A stretch of DNA of 64,000 bases from Pseudoscleropodium purum (lineage: Eukaryota > Streptophyta > Bryopsida > Hypnales > Brachytheciaceae): NCBI GenBank assembly GCA_963969395.1, contig OZ017797.1:14384001-14448000 (forward strand), written 5' to 3'. Positions 25,431 to 39,000 of the stretch are shown in pieces. Under the pieces are notes generated by a model. It had not been told where the DNA came from. It ran no database searches and saw only the letters and a program-made list of their open reading frames with translations. The first letter of the stretch is position 1. Each line of letters begins with the position of its first letter. A program made the position numbers and the translations under genes.

Positions 25431-28400
25431 GAGGCCAATGGAAGGCTTTGAAGTTCATACTCTTAGAGTGTAATTATTGAAAAGAAAATAGAATCTGACG
25501 TGGCATTATTGGTACCACGTTAGCTCTATATCAAATTGACTATTCTTAAATTTGATTAAATTTGTAAAAAGAATTCCAAATTTTTTTGAATTTTTTGTTT
25601 TTTCACTACGGGGGGTCAAAAATCAAAACTTGCATCCTTTCCTTGGCTTTAGAATTTTTGTAATGATAGGGACCAATACATCCGTCTAGGGTTAATACTT
25701 AAAAACAAGACCAATCACCAATTAAAGGTACTTTGGCAAAAATGAATTGATTTATGAACCAATAGGTGCATTCGTCATTTTAGCAATAATCTTGAAAATC
25801 ATCCAGTGGTCTTTTTCTACCTAGGCATCATTTCAAGGTTAATCCATTTTGGACAAAGAAAAGGATTTTTGTTGTATTTGATGTTAATTTTGTAAATAAT
25901 TAATCAAAATTTGAAGTATGTCTAAAATTTTATAAATTTGTAGACCAATAATCTAAAAAATAAAGAAATCTTTCTTTGAAGGTTTTTAGTTCATTTTGAA
26001 ATCTAAAATGCTATAATTAGAAAGTTTTAAAATAATTAAAAATAAACAAATGAAATTTTGTATAATCTAAATTCTAAATTAAACTATTTTGTTTTCTAAA
26101 TTAAACCAAATTAAACAAGTGTTGAAATTGACTTAGGGTATGTATTGTCATTGGTTGATTCTCTAACCTTAGGGCATTGTTTGATGTAAGGGACATATAA
26201 CAGTTTTTAACTTGTAAATGCCAAGGCCTTTTTTTAATTTCTTTGATTCTACTCTGAGTAAAACAATAAGCCAAAGTTTTGATAAGGTTTACTAAATTCT
26301 TTGAATTGTAATTTTATAATTTTAAAATAAATGTGCTATGGATCCTTTAGAAAAAAGAAAACATAACAATATTAATTATATATTAGTTGAAAGATTGTAA
26401 TGCTTGATCAGAAGGAGGTTAAAAATTTGAAAATAAAATCAAGTCTTTCTATTTTGTTTTTATATCCTAAATTGAGGTCATAAAAAAATAGAAGGTAAAT
26501 AGACATTTCAAGTTAAAATAAATAATCAATTTATAATTTTGTTAAATGAATTTTCAATGCAATTTCCTTCAAAGATTGAGTTTATTTGAGGCTCATCTCT
26601 AAGAACCTTTAACACTAGAAAATCAAGATTTACATGGATATCTTGTACAAAATCTATAATAGAAAAATCATAAATTATTTTATTTTATTTTATATTATAA
26701 GAATAAATTGGAAAGGATATTCACATTAAAAAATGATATGATAAAATAATAATTTGATAAATTTTTATTAAACTTCATAATTTTATCAACACAAAAACGT
26801 AGTACTTGGGGGCATTTAGGAGATAAATTACCAACTATGAATACTTTAAGTTAAGGTATGCTTGTAAATACACCATTTCAACTTCAACTTCTAATTTTTA
26901 ATCCTAAAAAAGTATGAAAAATATAAATTTACCCTTATGAAACTGGTGGGATACATTCTCACTAGACATTGATTTAAAGGATTATTTTTTAAGGCAATGA
27001 AAAAAAAAATGGAAAAAAAATTATTTTGAAGTTCAACCTTGTAAAGTATTACTAGACTATTATATAAATGTATAGAAAAAATTCAACTTTGTAGATTGCA
27101 AAATTATAGCACTTGAAGTTAAAAGAAAAAAACAAACTCATTATACCATAGAATAAGATTCTTTTATTATGAAAATAGTATTTTTGTGACAATTTCATTT
27201 TTTATCGCATTAGTTAAATGCTTGCCAAATTTCATAAGCAAAAGTGAATTTCTATATGTGCTTCCTAGAATTGTGAACCCGCATCTCCCCCCCCCCCCCA
27301 AACTCCAAGCAATAGACCTTTTGATCCAAGCATCTAATTAGGGAAAAAAATATTCTTTGTGAAAGAGGTGCATGTACACACTTTTTGTCAAAATTTTAGA
27401 AAGATTCGTTTAAAATTTGACTTTGTAGAAACCTATCCAAATTCCAGTTGGTCATACAACCAAAATTAGGTCCTTAGGATTTAAAGTGAACTCAAATTAA
27501 TTTTATTAATTTTCATTTAAAGAAAGTTGATTGAAAAATGTTGAGATGTATAATCCTTAACTTTTAGAAAGATACTTTAGGGCCACTCCACCTTGTTCAT
27601 GCTTGGCATTTGGGCCACAATTTTTACACCAATTTTTTTTTACTATTAATGGTTCCTTCAACTATATGTTTGCATTTCCAAGTCAAAAGTTGCACTTGGT
27701 AAGGAAGAAAAAAGAAAATTTTGAGTTGAATTTTATGAAATATGCATGGATGGCTATTGTAAGTACAAGTGATATGAAGTTCAAGTCATTTGGATAATTT
27801 TTAGAATTTTAATGTATGGATGACTTCTATTATAAGAAATTAACCCTTGAAGTTCTTTCATGTTTAAAGGTCCAAAAGTGCTTCAAAATATTAGTCTACT
27901 AAGTAAGGCTAAAATCTTCATTTATATATATGTTTCAATAAATCCAATCATAGGATCCTTTAGTTACCTTTTTAGAGTACATCGTCCTAAAATTTAAAAT
28001 AAAAAATCCTACCAATTGCAAGATCATCATGGTGCTTGGATTTCAAAAAGAAGTATCCTCAACTCTTTCCAAATGATTAGATTTCATCTTTCAAATTTTT
28101 CATTAAAAAATGTGTAGTAATGTGCAGTAATCCTACAACTTGCAAATCTTCATAATATGTTGAAGAAATGAGTTAGGATTACCTATAAAAATTTTCAACA
28201 AAAAATATTTCATATTCATGCTTGAAAAAAATAGTAAGTAAAAAAAAGTAGAGAATGATTTAAAATACTAAAGTAGTGAGAATTTAGTTATAAAATAGAA
28301 AAGTGTTGATTCCAATGGTTGTGATGCTGTAATAAACAATATACATCCTATGAGGGTTTTTTTCCCCCAAAATATTGAAAATTGAATTAAATAAAGGACT

Positions 28401-28740
28401 TAAAAGTTTATTTTAGATTAGGGATTCCATAATGGTCTGCAAATTAGAACCCATCTTAACTTTCATCTTATTATTCAAAATAGAATGATTAAAAGCTTGT
28501 TACGTACATAAAAAATTTAAGAAACTAGTTTCAAATTTTTATTTCTTGAAAAAGTGATTTTTCTAAGTTGCCCATGCTTCTCGGGTTCCAAAAGGAAATA
28601 TTAAAAATAAAAAAAAATTGTTTTTTCGAAACTTCTTTGATAGATTCAAAGTAGATTCTAATATCACTTACAAGTTCAAACTCCATTTTCAGTCTCAAAA
28701 TCAAAGTTATATTGAAATTCAGTCTAAATTCATCACCTGA
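25431..28740. other. Very AT-rich intergenic DNA, no gene seen
   Basis: Dense stops in all frames. A 14-base C run lies near 27,286. A block at about 27,310-27,350 is the inverted counterpart of about 16,850-16,890. Confidence 0.5.
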
Positions 28741-30189
28741 CAAGGAAAAAACAAATTAGAACGACAAGTTTGTCGTCCTGATTTCAGGACATATTAGTTG
28801 AGCCCGCAGCAAAGTGCAAGTACCAGTGTGTTACATAACCAGTTACGTAATTTCTCAATAAGCTTAATTAAGCTAAGGCCAAAAGATGGAGGTCTGTAAG
28901 TTTATCCTAAGCTGTGAAATCAGAACAGCTAAACTTTAAACAACATAAGAACCCGGCCATCAATCCAACCAAATATAACTGATCCAAGTTGAGATCAGGA
29001 CATCGGCATGTATCTTCATCCCTCGCATTGTACAATCAGTCATTTCAATGGAGTATATTCCTTAATGAAAATACAGCATGGGGGGACTTTTTATGCAGAG
29101 TTTGTAGTCCTGAGTATAACCCAGGGACGGAGCTCTAAGGAGGCAAATCGGCCAGTAGTATCGGCAAAGTTACAACATGTCCAGAAGCTGAATCGATTGT
29201 CCAACTCGGGCACACTACAGACAACCGAATATAAAAACAAAGGCAGAGAGAATATGTGTGCAATTCATAATGTGATTAATCAAAAAAAGTTGCAGATAAA
29301 CTGAGTCTTCAAGCGCATATAGTGTCGTATGTGGACAACTTTGAAAGGAAAAATCTCGAGAGGTGGTATTCCTCACTTGTACCCATGCCAACTAGCACAC
29401 AATTAGTTTGCCATTTGACGTGCACGAGGTGTTTGCAGAATACCACTACTTGTTATCGTAATTTCACAAGAGAAAGAACTTTCAGTCAAAACATACATAA
29501 CTAAAGCAAGACTTGTAAAAGCAAAAACCACCCAACGTGTTTTCGTTTTGGAAAGCACAAGGTATAGCACCTGTTGGCCGTTGTTTTGGGACCCAAGCAC
29601 CATTGTCAATTACCACTCAATTAGATTAGCACTTGGGAGTTACGAACACGAGTCACAATCAGTGAGGAGGAGCTGAAGCACCACAAGCCAGTGTACCGAC
29701 AGAAGCCACGGCAAACTTGGACTTCTTTCATGGTGCCATAAGGAGGCATGCTGTTTACTCTTAATCACGCTGCCATTGATCACTCAACTAATATTGCTTT
29801 GCTGTCGCAGTTAAGGCATGACACCCCCAACAAACCGTCAATATAATAATATTAATGCTTTGAGTTTACCAGCCTCTGTCGTCCGTGGAATTCAAGCCTG
29901 CCATGTCTGCAGTACTTCACGGGAACTAGATATTAATTTACATTCTTGAATTTAAGTATCCAAATCTAGCAGGTAAGTGTTTTGTAAATGGAGCTTTGTA
30001 AATCAAATTCCTTTTAAGGAAAGCCATATCATATAAGGTATGTGCCACATTGTTGGAATATGCATAACCAAAGTTCGTATGAGCTTCTAAACGCCAATGA
30101 TGCCAGATCCTTGTTATCTATTATACCTTAAATCAGCAGTAGACTTTTGACAAGCACTAGGAGAGTAACCTAGAGTCTTAGTCTAAAAA
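28741..30189. other. GC-balanced block without an assignable gene
   Basis: Base composition shifts to near-genic values over about 28,740-29,960. Short frames occur at 29,008-29,304 and 29,322-29,504 (+), but no family was recognised and no paired splice sites preserve a longer frame. It could be UTR, a non-coding transcript or a dead gene. Confidence 0.3.
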
Positions 30190-33085
30190 TAAATAAATAA
30201 ATAATATATATAATACAATGACTTTTTAACCATGTAGTCAAAAATCATGAAACTTTTTTCACCTTAAAGACTCCTCAACCACATGTTGTGTGAAAATTTC
30301 AAAGAAAAAAAAAAATTTTGTTTGTAAATGGAAGACCAGAAATACTATATCACCAAAATATGCTATCTAGGCCTACCTAAGATGTTCATGATTCCATCCT
30401 ATGAGGAGTGGTTTTGTAATTTTAGGTAGCAAACCACTTTAGAAATTCACAAAATTTACAATTTTAATCAAAAATTTGTAATTCCATTTGGATTTGATTT
30501 GTGAAACTACTTCAATTTGTAGAAAGTTTGCCACTACATGGTACAATGTGAATGTTGACCAAATTTTTCTTAAGCTTGTTTATGAATCAACTTTAGTCAC
30601 CACATATTAAAACCCTAGTAGGATGTGGCCCCTTTGTCACTAATATCACCAAAATGCTTTGATTAAACTAGTTGGTGCATTCTTTATTTCTATAGTTAAT
30701 AGTGAAGTCATCCATTGCACCTTTTAGGTCTACAATGTCTTTTTAAGGTTAACCCTAAATCTCTATTGTAGCTAGAAAGTGGTTGATGAATGGTCAAATA
30801 AATCTTTATCTAACTAGAAATGGATGAGTTTTATACAAATTTTTTTGGGAGAGTTCTTTGTATGTGCATCACATGGTGGTGGAAAGCTCTTCATTGAGGA
30901 ATTGTAAAATTTTCTAGAGAAGATGCTAAATCTACAAATCACAAAAGAAAGGCCATATTCATTATATTGAGACTTTTTGTAGATTTTGAGACAAATTGCT
31001 AGTTATTGTAAATTCATTTAAAAATAATAATAATTGAAACCCAAAATAAACAATGCTCAAATAGTGATTCCAAAATGAAATTCTAAAAGTTGGTGTTGTT
31101 ACCTATTTATAAAAAAATACTAATAAAGAGATAAAGCGGTTTATCTTCAAGTCAAAGATAAAAATGAGACTGCTAAAAGTCCCAATATAATGAATAAGGC
31201 TTTAAGATACCTTTTTAGTGTATTTGGCTGTGCTTATCTTCCATACTCTTGATATGAAGTTTAGCCTCTAAAATGATCTTTTTTAGATTTGAGTTCAAAT
31301 TATGAAATAAATTTGATTAAGTCTAATTTCTCATCAATTTGAAATTTTGTAAAATTTCTAAAATTGCATCTTTTATAGCCATTTGAACTTTAGGCCAATT
31401 ACCACGTTCTATTAATTTTCTAAGAATATCATGGAAATTTGGCTTACACTATGATGTTCTACACCACAATATACACCAAAAGAGAAATTTTCAAATTTTT
31501 TGAGCTTATTCTGTACTACCTCTATCCCCAAATGATCTTCCTATTGTACAAAATGTTCCAAATTAAGGTTGAAAATAACATTTAAAAAACCCATTTCATG
31601 TTGTAAGTAGAGTTTGGCACACTCCTAGCACCCTAAAAACTTTGAGATATGGAACCTTTTTCAAAATGTAGTTTGGGAGTATTAATAAGTGGAAATTTTG
31701 GGAGACATTTCAAAGAGCATTGGTGGGCACTTAGTTTGGGCCGAAGACCCTGTGATGACCTATGTTTCACCTCCTAGAATTTCATCTCCTTGAATTAGGC
31801 AACACTAAAAAAGATGCAAAAAATAAGAACGAACAATGTTGATTAACCCTTTTAGTAATTTCATTTGTTTTTAGATTGATAATTGCATAGATAGAGGGAA
31901 TATTTGAATTGGATTTCTTCATTTATTCTTCAAAAATTCATAATAATTTCAAATTTTTACGGCATGTAGATGACATCTGAGCCGAGATAATCTCTGAAAA
32001 ATAAAAAATAAAAAATTCCGTTAATTTTCAATGACAAAATGAAGCATCCAGGATAGAGGAGAATGATGTTTGGCCACACGGTCATAGGCTCCAGCGTTTC
32101 AGGGTTCATCTCTGTTCGACTGCTCTTCCTGTTCTGCACCAAAACTATGTGGCTACCTGCAGTAACTTCCTATCTTGTGCTCAGCACCATCTGTACTTCG
32201 CCAAAACTATTTGGCCAGGCTCAAGATAGTACCATTTGCTACGTTGCTTCAAGTTTCCAGCCAGCAGGATGAGCACCACAAGAGAATTGAGGGAGTGGAG
32301 CTGGGTTTTAGGGTTGGTGTTCAAGGTAGCTGAAATGGAATATGAGTGATGTCGATGTCGATTCATGACTTGATGGCAACGAGTACTGACCTTCCTGCAG
32401 GGGCGGGGGATGAGCTGGGCTTCCTCGCATGGCGAAGGAGGCTGTTGCCCTGGGTGGAAGGCCGGAATGGAAGGTGCACTGGGAAAGGCACCGGCAGCTC
32501 AAAGGGCCCTCCCCTGTAGGCGTTGGGTCTCTTTTCTGCTCTCGACGTCATGTTTGGTGTCGTCCTGCACAAGACAATGCAGCCATTGTGCCCTCAGTAC
32601 TGATGCAGGTGATCTTGTAAGGAAACTTCCAATTCATTTGGCAGTCTCTGGTTAAGATAGCAGAGTTTTGCACAATTGTATTAAACTTGAAACTATTCCG
32701 ACACTCGTTATCAAAGGAAAACTGGTAGAGTATCTCATCTTTGGCTATCAGGAACTTTCCAATTTGACTGGATAATTGAATAACCTTGCCAAACTTGCCT
32801 TATGTCATTGACAACTCATTGAATAATATAATTTTCTTAGTAAATTTAGTTTGTTTCAAAGACTTTCAGATGAGGCTGTAAGGAGAGAATCTCCTTCGTA
32901 ATACATGGGGAGGTCTGCAGAATGATCCTATAGAGGCTTGTCTATGTATAACGCGAAGCCTTTGCATGATCGCTCTGGCCGTACTGAATGAAGAAGATTC
33001 TCTTTTTTTAGCTTTGTTTTCAAGTTCTTGAAAAACAGTTTAATATTATTGATTAATGTGAAGCTTGACTAGATGAGAACATGCT
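30190..33085. other. Intergenic DNA downstream of the CCDC146-like gene
   Basis: AT-rich with a decayed family-A-like segment at 30,395-30,510. A GC-richer patch at 32,050-32,660 has a frame open from a CTGCAG acceptor-like site (32,400) to a donor-like site at 32,608, but its translation has no recognisable domain. A copy of dispersed repeat D1 lies at about 32,878-32,945. Confidence 0.35.
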
Positions 33086-36000
33086 CTATGTTAATGCTTC
33101 AGAACGTTGCAAAGTGATTACGTACTTTGGCCTTAAAGTATGCGTGCAATGTTGAGCTTCTTGGTACTTTTGCTCCTCTAGCTGTTGAGCTTGCTGTTTC
33201 GCTTCAATTTTGCGGGCAACCTCGGCTTCCCTTTCCATGTATGCCAACTCCCGCGCCGCTTCTTCCGTTGGAGGCTGTGTTCCGAGAGTGACAGGGTATT
33301 AGAACATTTTTCTTTCCATCATTTGCTCTTTCTTACCATTGCTGGTATCTGTAGCTCGTTACAATCAAGACCGCTAAGCCAGATGATTTTTTCATGGTAA
33401 TACCCAATGTTCATCAAAATGGCAGAGTTTCATGAAATTGGCTGAAATAGTAAATTCTGAGCTTCGAGGAACCGGAACAATCTTCAGTCGCCGGACTGAA
33501 GCTGTTTTGAATTGCCCAGCTGAAAACTCGAGCCCAGCTGAACCTCCATAGCCAGATCATATTGAATCCCCTGCGTGCAAAATGTGCACAGCGGATACAT
33601 CGTCCTACAACACTAATGAGATCATGTATGTAATGTGAACAGATTTCACAATGGGAATGCAATATGAGCTGCTTGTAAGCTCATGATTACATCTATTCCA
33701 GAATTTTGAGCTCAAGGTTTCTGACTGAGCACTTGGACGTCCTGGTTTTCAAAGTTCTGAGCACCTGATACTCTTAAGCACTTGAATGTGCTTCGTCCTT
33801 GAACTCTGAGCACCTAAAACTCTAAGCACCTGAGTTTTCAAGGCCCTAAGCACTGGAAAGCCCTGGTTTTCATGCTTTCATGCAATTGAATGTCTGTAGT
33901 TGGTGCTCTGAAATCCGCCATTATAACGAGTATGACCATGTACCCAGAATGCACAAGACATGGGAGGTTGGTCCTAAAGTAAGCTCACCTCTCCAGCGGC
34001 AAGTCGTAATTGAGCTTCATGGAGCTGGTCAGATGCTTCTTCCTTTTCTCGCTTCAAACTCATAGCTCTAGCCTACAGATTATAAAGACAGAAATGTGAT
34101 CGATAACAAAAACGCTGCATTACATTTTTTCATGAATGTAGGGACGGCTTGAATCAATAGATTAGAACATGAAATAAAACCTGCACAAGGGCGAGTTCAG
34201 AAATAGATGCTACGAGAGCTCGACCAGTCGTCATCAGCTGGCGCACAATCTCGTTCATTTTCCGACTCAGGTCTGTGCCTTTGACCATTTTCAGGGCACC
34301 GTGCCTCATAGCTGACTTTAGCAACGCTGCCAGCTGCAGTTACAAAATTTACACTCCTGTGCATTGGTCAAAATGCTTGAAATGGTGCAAATAGAATCTT
34401 CTATCTTAAACTGATATGCACTCATGCAATTGAATGTAGAACTTGGATTATATGCATTAACCTCTTCAAGAATGATGTTTTTCTCAGTGATTTGATTTTC
34501 TTTTTCATTAATGAACACTTCAACGGCCCAAGCCTTTCGTTCCAGGTCGACACCTTTGAGGTCAAACCCTTTTAGCTGTCGACATCGTTTGGTTTCTTTG
34601 AAAGGATTCTCACACAACTCTGAAAGTTGTTCCAACGTGGATTTGTCTGCGCTAGCCTAGTACCCAACTCAAGCCAACTTTTGTGTTAGTAAGATTCGTC
34701 CACTTTGCACCTCGTTTTCTTTAGGACAATAATTCCTTATGTGCAGACTATTGACAAAACATTATTAAACATCGTTGGGAAAAGTTCACATTACAATCCA
34801 AAGAGGCAAATCTCCTAATGTTGTCGGATGGTGAAAATTCAACAAATAAGTCAATAATGAAGAGGAAACCAACAAGTCTCATAGGGAGTTGGACATGTTT
34901 AAGTTTGTGTAGAAATATGGATCAACTTAAATTGTCTTTGGACTCAAACGACAACCTAGCTCCATTGCTGAGTAAAGTTATGGAGAGGAGTCTGTACCTG
35001 GTTTTGGAGTGATTTGAATTCCTCGAAAAGAGGGGTTGGATCCTGAGCATTTCGTTTCTTTGTAGCAATGTCCCGGTAAGTCCTGTTGCAAGCACGACGG
35101 AGAAGTGCAATTTCGTCCATCCGTTTGTTACGTTCCACTTCAGAAAACTTCAGCAAATCAACCTGAATGGATAATAATTATTCAAGCAAATGGAAAATTA
35201 TCACTTCAGATTAGCAGAAAAAATTGGCAACTCCAAGCGCAAGTGATCACCGACCGAGAGCGAGATTATGATAGAAATTTCAGTCAAACAAGACAAATTT
35301 CGAGGAGTTTTTAAATAGCATCATGAAGAGAAGCTTCTCCAGAATTCCTGAGGTAGTAAGGTAGGTACTCCCCAAACCGCCATTTTTGGCTACTGAGCCT
35401 CTTTGCTATTATTAGACTGATCAGATTTCATATGTTCCTGTTGGCAAGTGAGAGGAGGTTCCAACACACCAGAGAAGATGGCATTTGGATACTATATGCA
35501 AACGTTATTAAGGAACAAAGTTTGGTTCTAAAAGTGTTTCTTCCACATAGGTACAGAACTGACTTTGGAGATGTACACATAGTATAGATGGCGGTTTAAG
35601 GTCAGTGGCACATTTGGGTGTTCCTACCTTAGTCATAAGGAGGCCTACCCATGATCACTGTTGACCATAGGGAGACATTCCCATGAATGATGTTGTCAGT
35701 CTTTTTCTTAAAATAACAGAATTTAATAAAATTAAATGATGTTGTTTTATTGGTGTCAGGAAAATTTGCTAACCTGCACATTAATCTTCTCATACAAAAT
35801 GCTAAGCTCGTCATTACGGTCTATGAGGCTAAGGCCACAATTATTGCGTATTTGAATGTGGATGGTATAGTCCGTGCGCATCTTTTTCTGTGTCTTCGCT
35901 ATTTGCTGAATGAATTCCTCCACACGCCTCTTTTCAACCTTGAGCTCTTGAATGGTAAACTGACAACAAAGAGCAGTCAGCCCATTTCAGTATGAGGGAG

Positions 36001-39000
36001 ATCAATATAAGGTGAAACTCGGTAATGGCAAAGCAGTCTGGTTATGAAGAATAACTGCAGGTAAGGCTTGTACCGAGCTGCGTGAGTGGCGATGGCAAGG
36101 GAGGTTTTGAACTATAGTTGTTATTCATGACCTGGCTTGCTTTACCATTACTTGACATGATCTCAATTCAAGCAAATTCGAGCCATTTGATTGCCTTGAG
36201 CTAGATCTCAAAATACTCACACAAGAAACAACGAACTACGGCTTTATTGTTACAATTATCTACAACATTTTGGGTGCATATTTAATACTACACTGCATAT
36301 AGATAAGGCCTGTTGTCAAAACTCTAGCATTATCACTCTGAACTTGCCTCTTCTTTTGCCATTGAAAACGTGCCACCATTGAGATAATGGTTGCTGCATT
36401 GGAATTGCAAGTTCTAGAGGATGTAAAGGCAGGAATTGTAAGCAAGGGCATAAAGGTATCAGTATCACTTGTGCTGACCTTCTTTTGAGCTACTTCAGTA
36501 GTGCACTTGCTGATGTCCGCTTTCAAAACTTCACAAGCTTGCAAACTGTCCAGAACTCGTTGGTGAATTTTGTCAAAGACTTTGAGCTTATACGTCACAT
36601 CATTTCGCAGATTCTCCACTTGTGAACCCAGAGGAGCCAACTTGTCATTCATCTCCGCTATTGTAATGCCACTTTCCTGCTCGAATGATGCACAGGAAGT
36701 TGCTGGTGCATGGAGTTTGATGTACGTTTCATGACCATTAGGGTAGGTTACGTCCTAGACAACTAGACGAGAGCTGATAATCGGAAATAACTCTCTTCTC
36801 CAAACTAGATAAGGCCATTAATCTTTGAGATCTAGGATTCTTTGAAAGAGTGGGAAGGATGTGGTTATGACTATAAAACACACATGTTTTCCAACCACAT
36901 TGTGTCGTGTGGCAATGAAAGTGATAGGAAAGGGCTAAGAATTTACGAAGAGTTCAGTAAACTTTTAGTCTCGTTCAAGAACTTTAAATAACATCACAAA
37001 GAGAATCTTCTCATGGGGAGATCCAACGGTCACAATGATCATACAAAAGCTTTGCAGTGGAGAGGCCTCTAGACAATTGCTGTGAACATTCGGAGATCTC
37101 TGACTCCATGATTCGTGGAGACTAGACTCCTGATAACGTTGTTTGAGAGTTTCTGAACAACCTACTTTTACTGAAAACTCTATTTCATTGTCTCAAAACC
37201 AAAGGAGAGGAGGTCTTTGTAACGACAGAAAAGCAACAACTACAGTGAATAAGAGGAGGTTTGAGGAGGTAAACACTACACAATCAATGAGAAACATTGC
37301 GAAGTTGCAAGGGAAGAGCCTCTTGTCAGTAGAGTAGTGGCGTGTTACTTTAAGTTAGGCATACCCAACATTATTCCTTTCCTAATTGTGTCCCCAATCT
37401 CGAGATACACAATATGTCATCCAAATTTATGGACAAGTCTTAGATACAGGACGCACTTGGGAAAGGGGCGATTTGGGGTATGAGTACCTTACCTTAAAAC
37501 TATGTCACGATGCTTACCTCGACAGCGTGGAGAATTCGGTTGCGTTGGCTACGAATGTCGTTGTATAGAAGGATGTTGTCTTCATATTCCTTCTTGAGTT
37601 GCTCCACCCGTTTCACAAAACCCTTGTGATAGCCCTTCTCTGTTTCCACTTTCTTCACCATTTGCTTCCACTGAGTATACTGCATGGCACAATCAGAATT
37701 CAAGTGAAGGTCGACTCTGTTAAGGGCAGATCATTGCATGCAAGTGACTTAAGTGACTTAAACCCCGAGCGCTCAACCATCCGCCGAGTGAATGATGAAT
37801 GTTATGAAAAGTGCACGTCACCCAAGTAATATTCATTAAGGAAGCTTCAAGAAAAATCATGTAATATGTCGATGGAAAGAACGAATGGTCTACATGGATC
37901 AATGGATCAATGAAAGGAGTTTCAGTTATTTATTATAAATTTTCAATAGCATTCTTACTATCTTTATGTCGAGCACTTAGCTTTCGTGGTTGTGAGAGAA
38001 TAAGCGAGAGCATTTCAAATTCATACTGGAGAGGGTCGGTCATAACCTTTAAGGATGCAAGACGTTGAAGACGTTCCGTCTGCCGTTTGAGGTTAGCTTT
38101 CACACTTGCAATTCGACGGTCTTCTTGAATGCACTTGATCAGCTCTTTATCCAGCTCTAGCACCTTTACATTCATTCCAGAAAACGCATTACGAGAAATT
38201 GAAACTTCTTTCTTTGATTTTACAATGAACCTCCGATAGGACCGGTGAACTCATGAATAAACATAAAAGTACGTACAATACACCCAGGAAGGGTTTAGTG
38301 TGTGATTGACATCTGTTGTAGAAAGGTCCTTACCTCTGCATTACATTGCTTCACTCGCAGTAGAACATCTTCCCCCAGCTTCTCTGCAGCTCTCAAGCTT
38401 TGCAACGTGAGGTCGACTTCTTTGCGAGTTTCGTTCACGACCTCTTCCCATTTTGCCCTCTCTTCCTCCGCAGCGACTAACTGGGGCAGACAAAACCATG
38501 ATTTTATTAAGGCTTGCCTCCTATGAAGAAAACGATTTGCCCATTTTCTAACGAAACATCAAAATTTATGGTCGCAATTGCATTCTGTAAAACACTTATT
38601 GTCAAGATCATAACAGTAGCTGCAGCTCTTCATATTACCGACATCAATTCACAATGGGGCAATGGGCAATAGGTCTACTCTTTTTCAACAAATGCCACCA
38701 GATTATGGGCTCCATCGTCACACGATGGCAAACCTTCTTATGAGCTTTCTGTTTCTCATGTTTGTAGATCTGAACATTGTTTTGAATCGCCTCCAATTCT
38801 TGCTGCACTTTCTGGTGTTTGATGAGAACCCTCTCTCGCTCTCGGATGGATTTTGTGTGCAACTCTTGCACGTGCTTCAAGTCCAATAATTTGCCCATCA
38901 GCTGTAAGTCCAGGTACACCTGCAAACATCACCAGCATATTAGATTCACGGAGAGGACTCAGTGGAGAGATGATAACTTTTAAGTGCCTAGCAACTGAAT

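Noticed and set aside
32401..32608. Internal exon bounded by CTGCAG and CAG|GTGATC
   Set aside because: Splice-like ends and one open frame, but the translation is low-information and no neighbouring exon was found.
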